Shown: one piece after another, positions 4,954 to 5,001 of the stretch
How positions within the stretch are numbered: position 1 is the stretch's first letter
Layout: each line of letters opens with the position of its first letter
Assembly: GCA_014523495.1 (NCBI GenBank)
Contig: JAATVM010000144.1
Location: 1-5,001, forward strand
Direction of reading: 5' to 3'
Length of the DNA stretch: 5,001 nucleotides
Source: Nitrososphaerales archaeon TH1920
Lineage (GTDB): Archaea; Thermoproteota; Nitrososphaeria; Nitrososphaerales; Nitrososphaeraceae
Notes under the pieces: generated by a model
Databases searched by the model: none
Told to the model about the DNA's origin: nothing
The model's input: the letters and a program-made list of their open reading frames with translations, nothing else
Translations under genes and position numbers: made by a program

Positions 4954-5001
4954 ATCATCGTTAAACCAACAGCCCTGTAAGATACATTATTAACATCCCA
5001 A

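Overview
This window looks like chromosomal DNA of a mesophilic archaeon, most likely of the Nitrososphaeria (Thaumarchaeota), perhaps an AT-rich soil lineage of the Nitrosocosmicus type. The lineage is inferred. It rests on the AT-rich composition, on TATA-like boxes about 27 bases before start codons or predicted transcript starts, on short or absent leaders with few Shine-Dalgarno sites, and on the gene set. No rRNA, tRNA, CRISPR array or insertion sequence is visible.

Left part (2-1353, + strand): a two-gene operon of bacterial-type quinone and hydroquinone detoxification genes. An mhqO-like ring-cleaving dioxygenase, cut off at its 5' end by the window edge, overlaps an mhqD-like alpha/beta hydrolase by four bases (GTGA). 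These two genes look richer in G+C (about 42-52% in sampled 60-base lines) than the rest (about 30-43%), which suggests horizontal acquisition.

Middle part (1415-3239): a small antibiotic-biosynthesis-monooxygenase (ABM) domain protein on the minus strand is divergent from an aldehyde dehydrogenase of the succinate-semialdehyde type on the plus strand. They share a compact intergenic region with two identical TATA-like octamers flanking a TGCAC-A-GTGCA palindrome. The dehydrogenase has no ATG at the expected place. Its best start is TTG 1836, which overlaps the stop of a 12-codon upstream ORF. About 290 bases follow, holding only a 30-codon ORF that touches the dehydrogenase stop, and possible remains of a decayed gene.

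Right part (3531-4929): a cytosolic DsbA/thioredoxin-fold protein with a monothiol CPYT site is convergent with an MntR-type metal-dependent repressor. The 343 bases between them hold no gene but several palindromes and a cluster of AATCA/TGATT words. Palindromes also sit in the promoter regions of the thioredoxin-fold gene and of mntR.

Taken together, the genes point to handling of reactive compounds and redox stress: quinone ring cleavage, hydrolysis, a possible quinol or small-molecule oxygenase, aldehyde oxidation, thiol chemistry and manganese control. That they act as one programme is a hypothesis. I see no clearly new defence or mobile system here.
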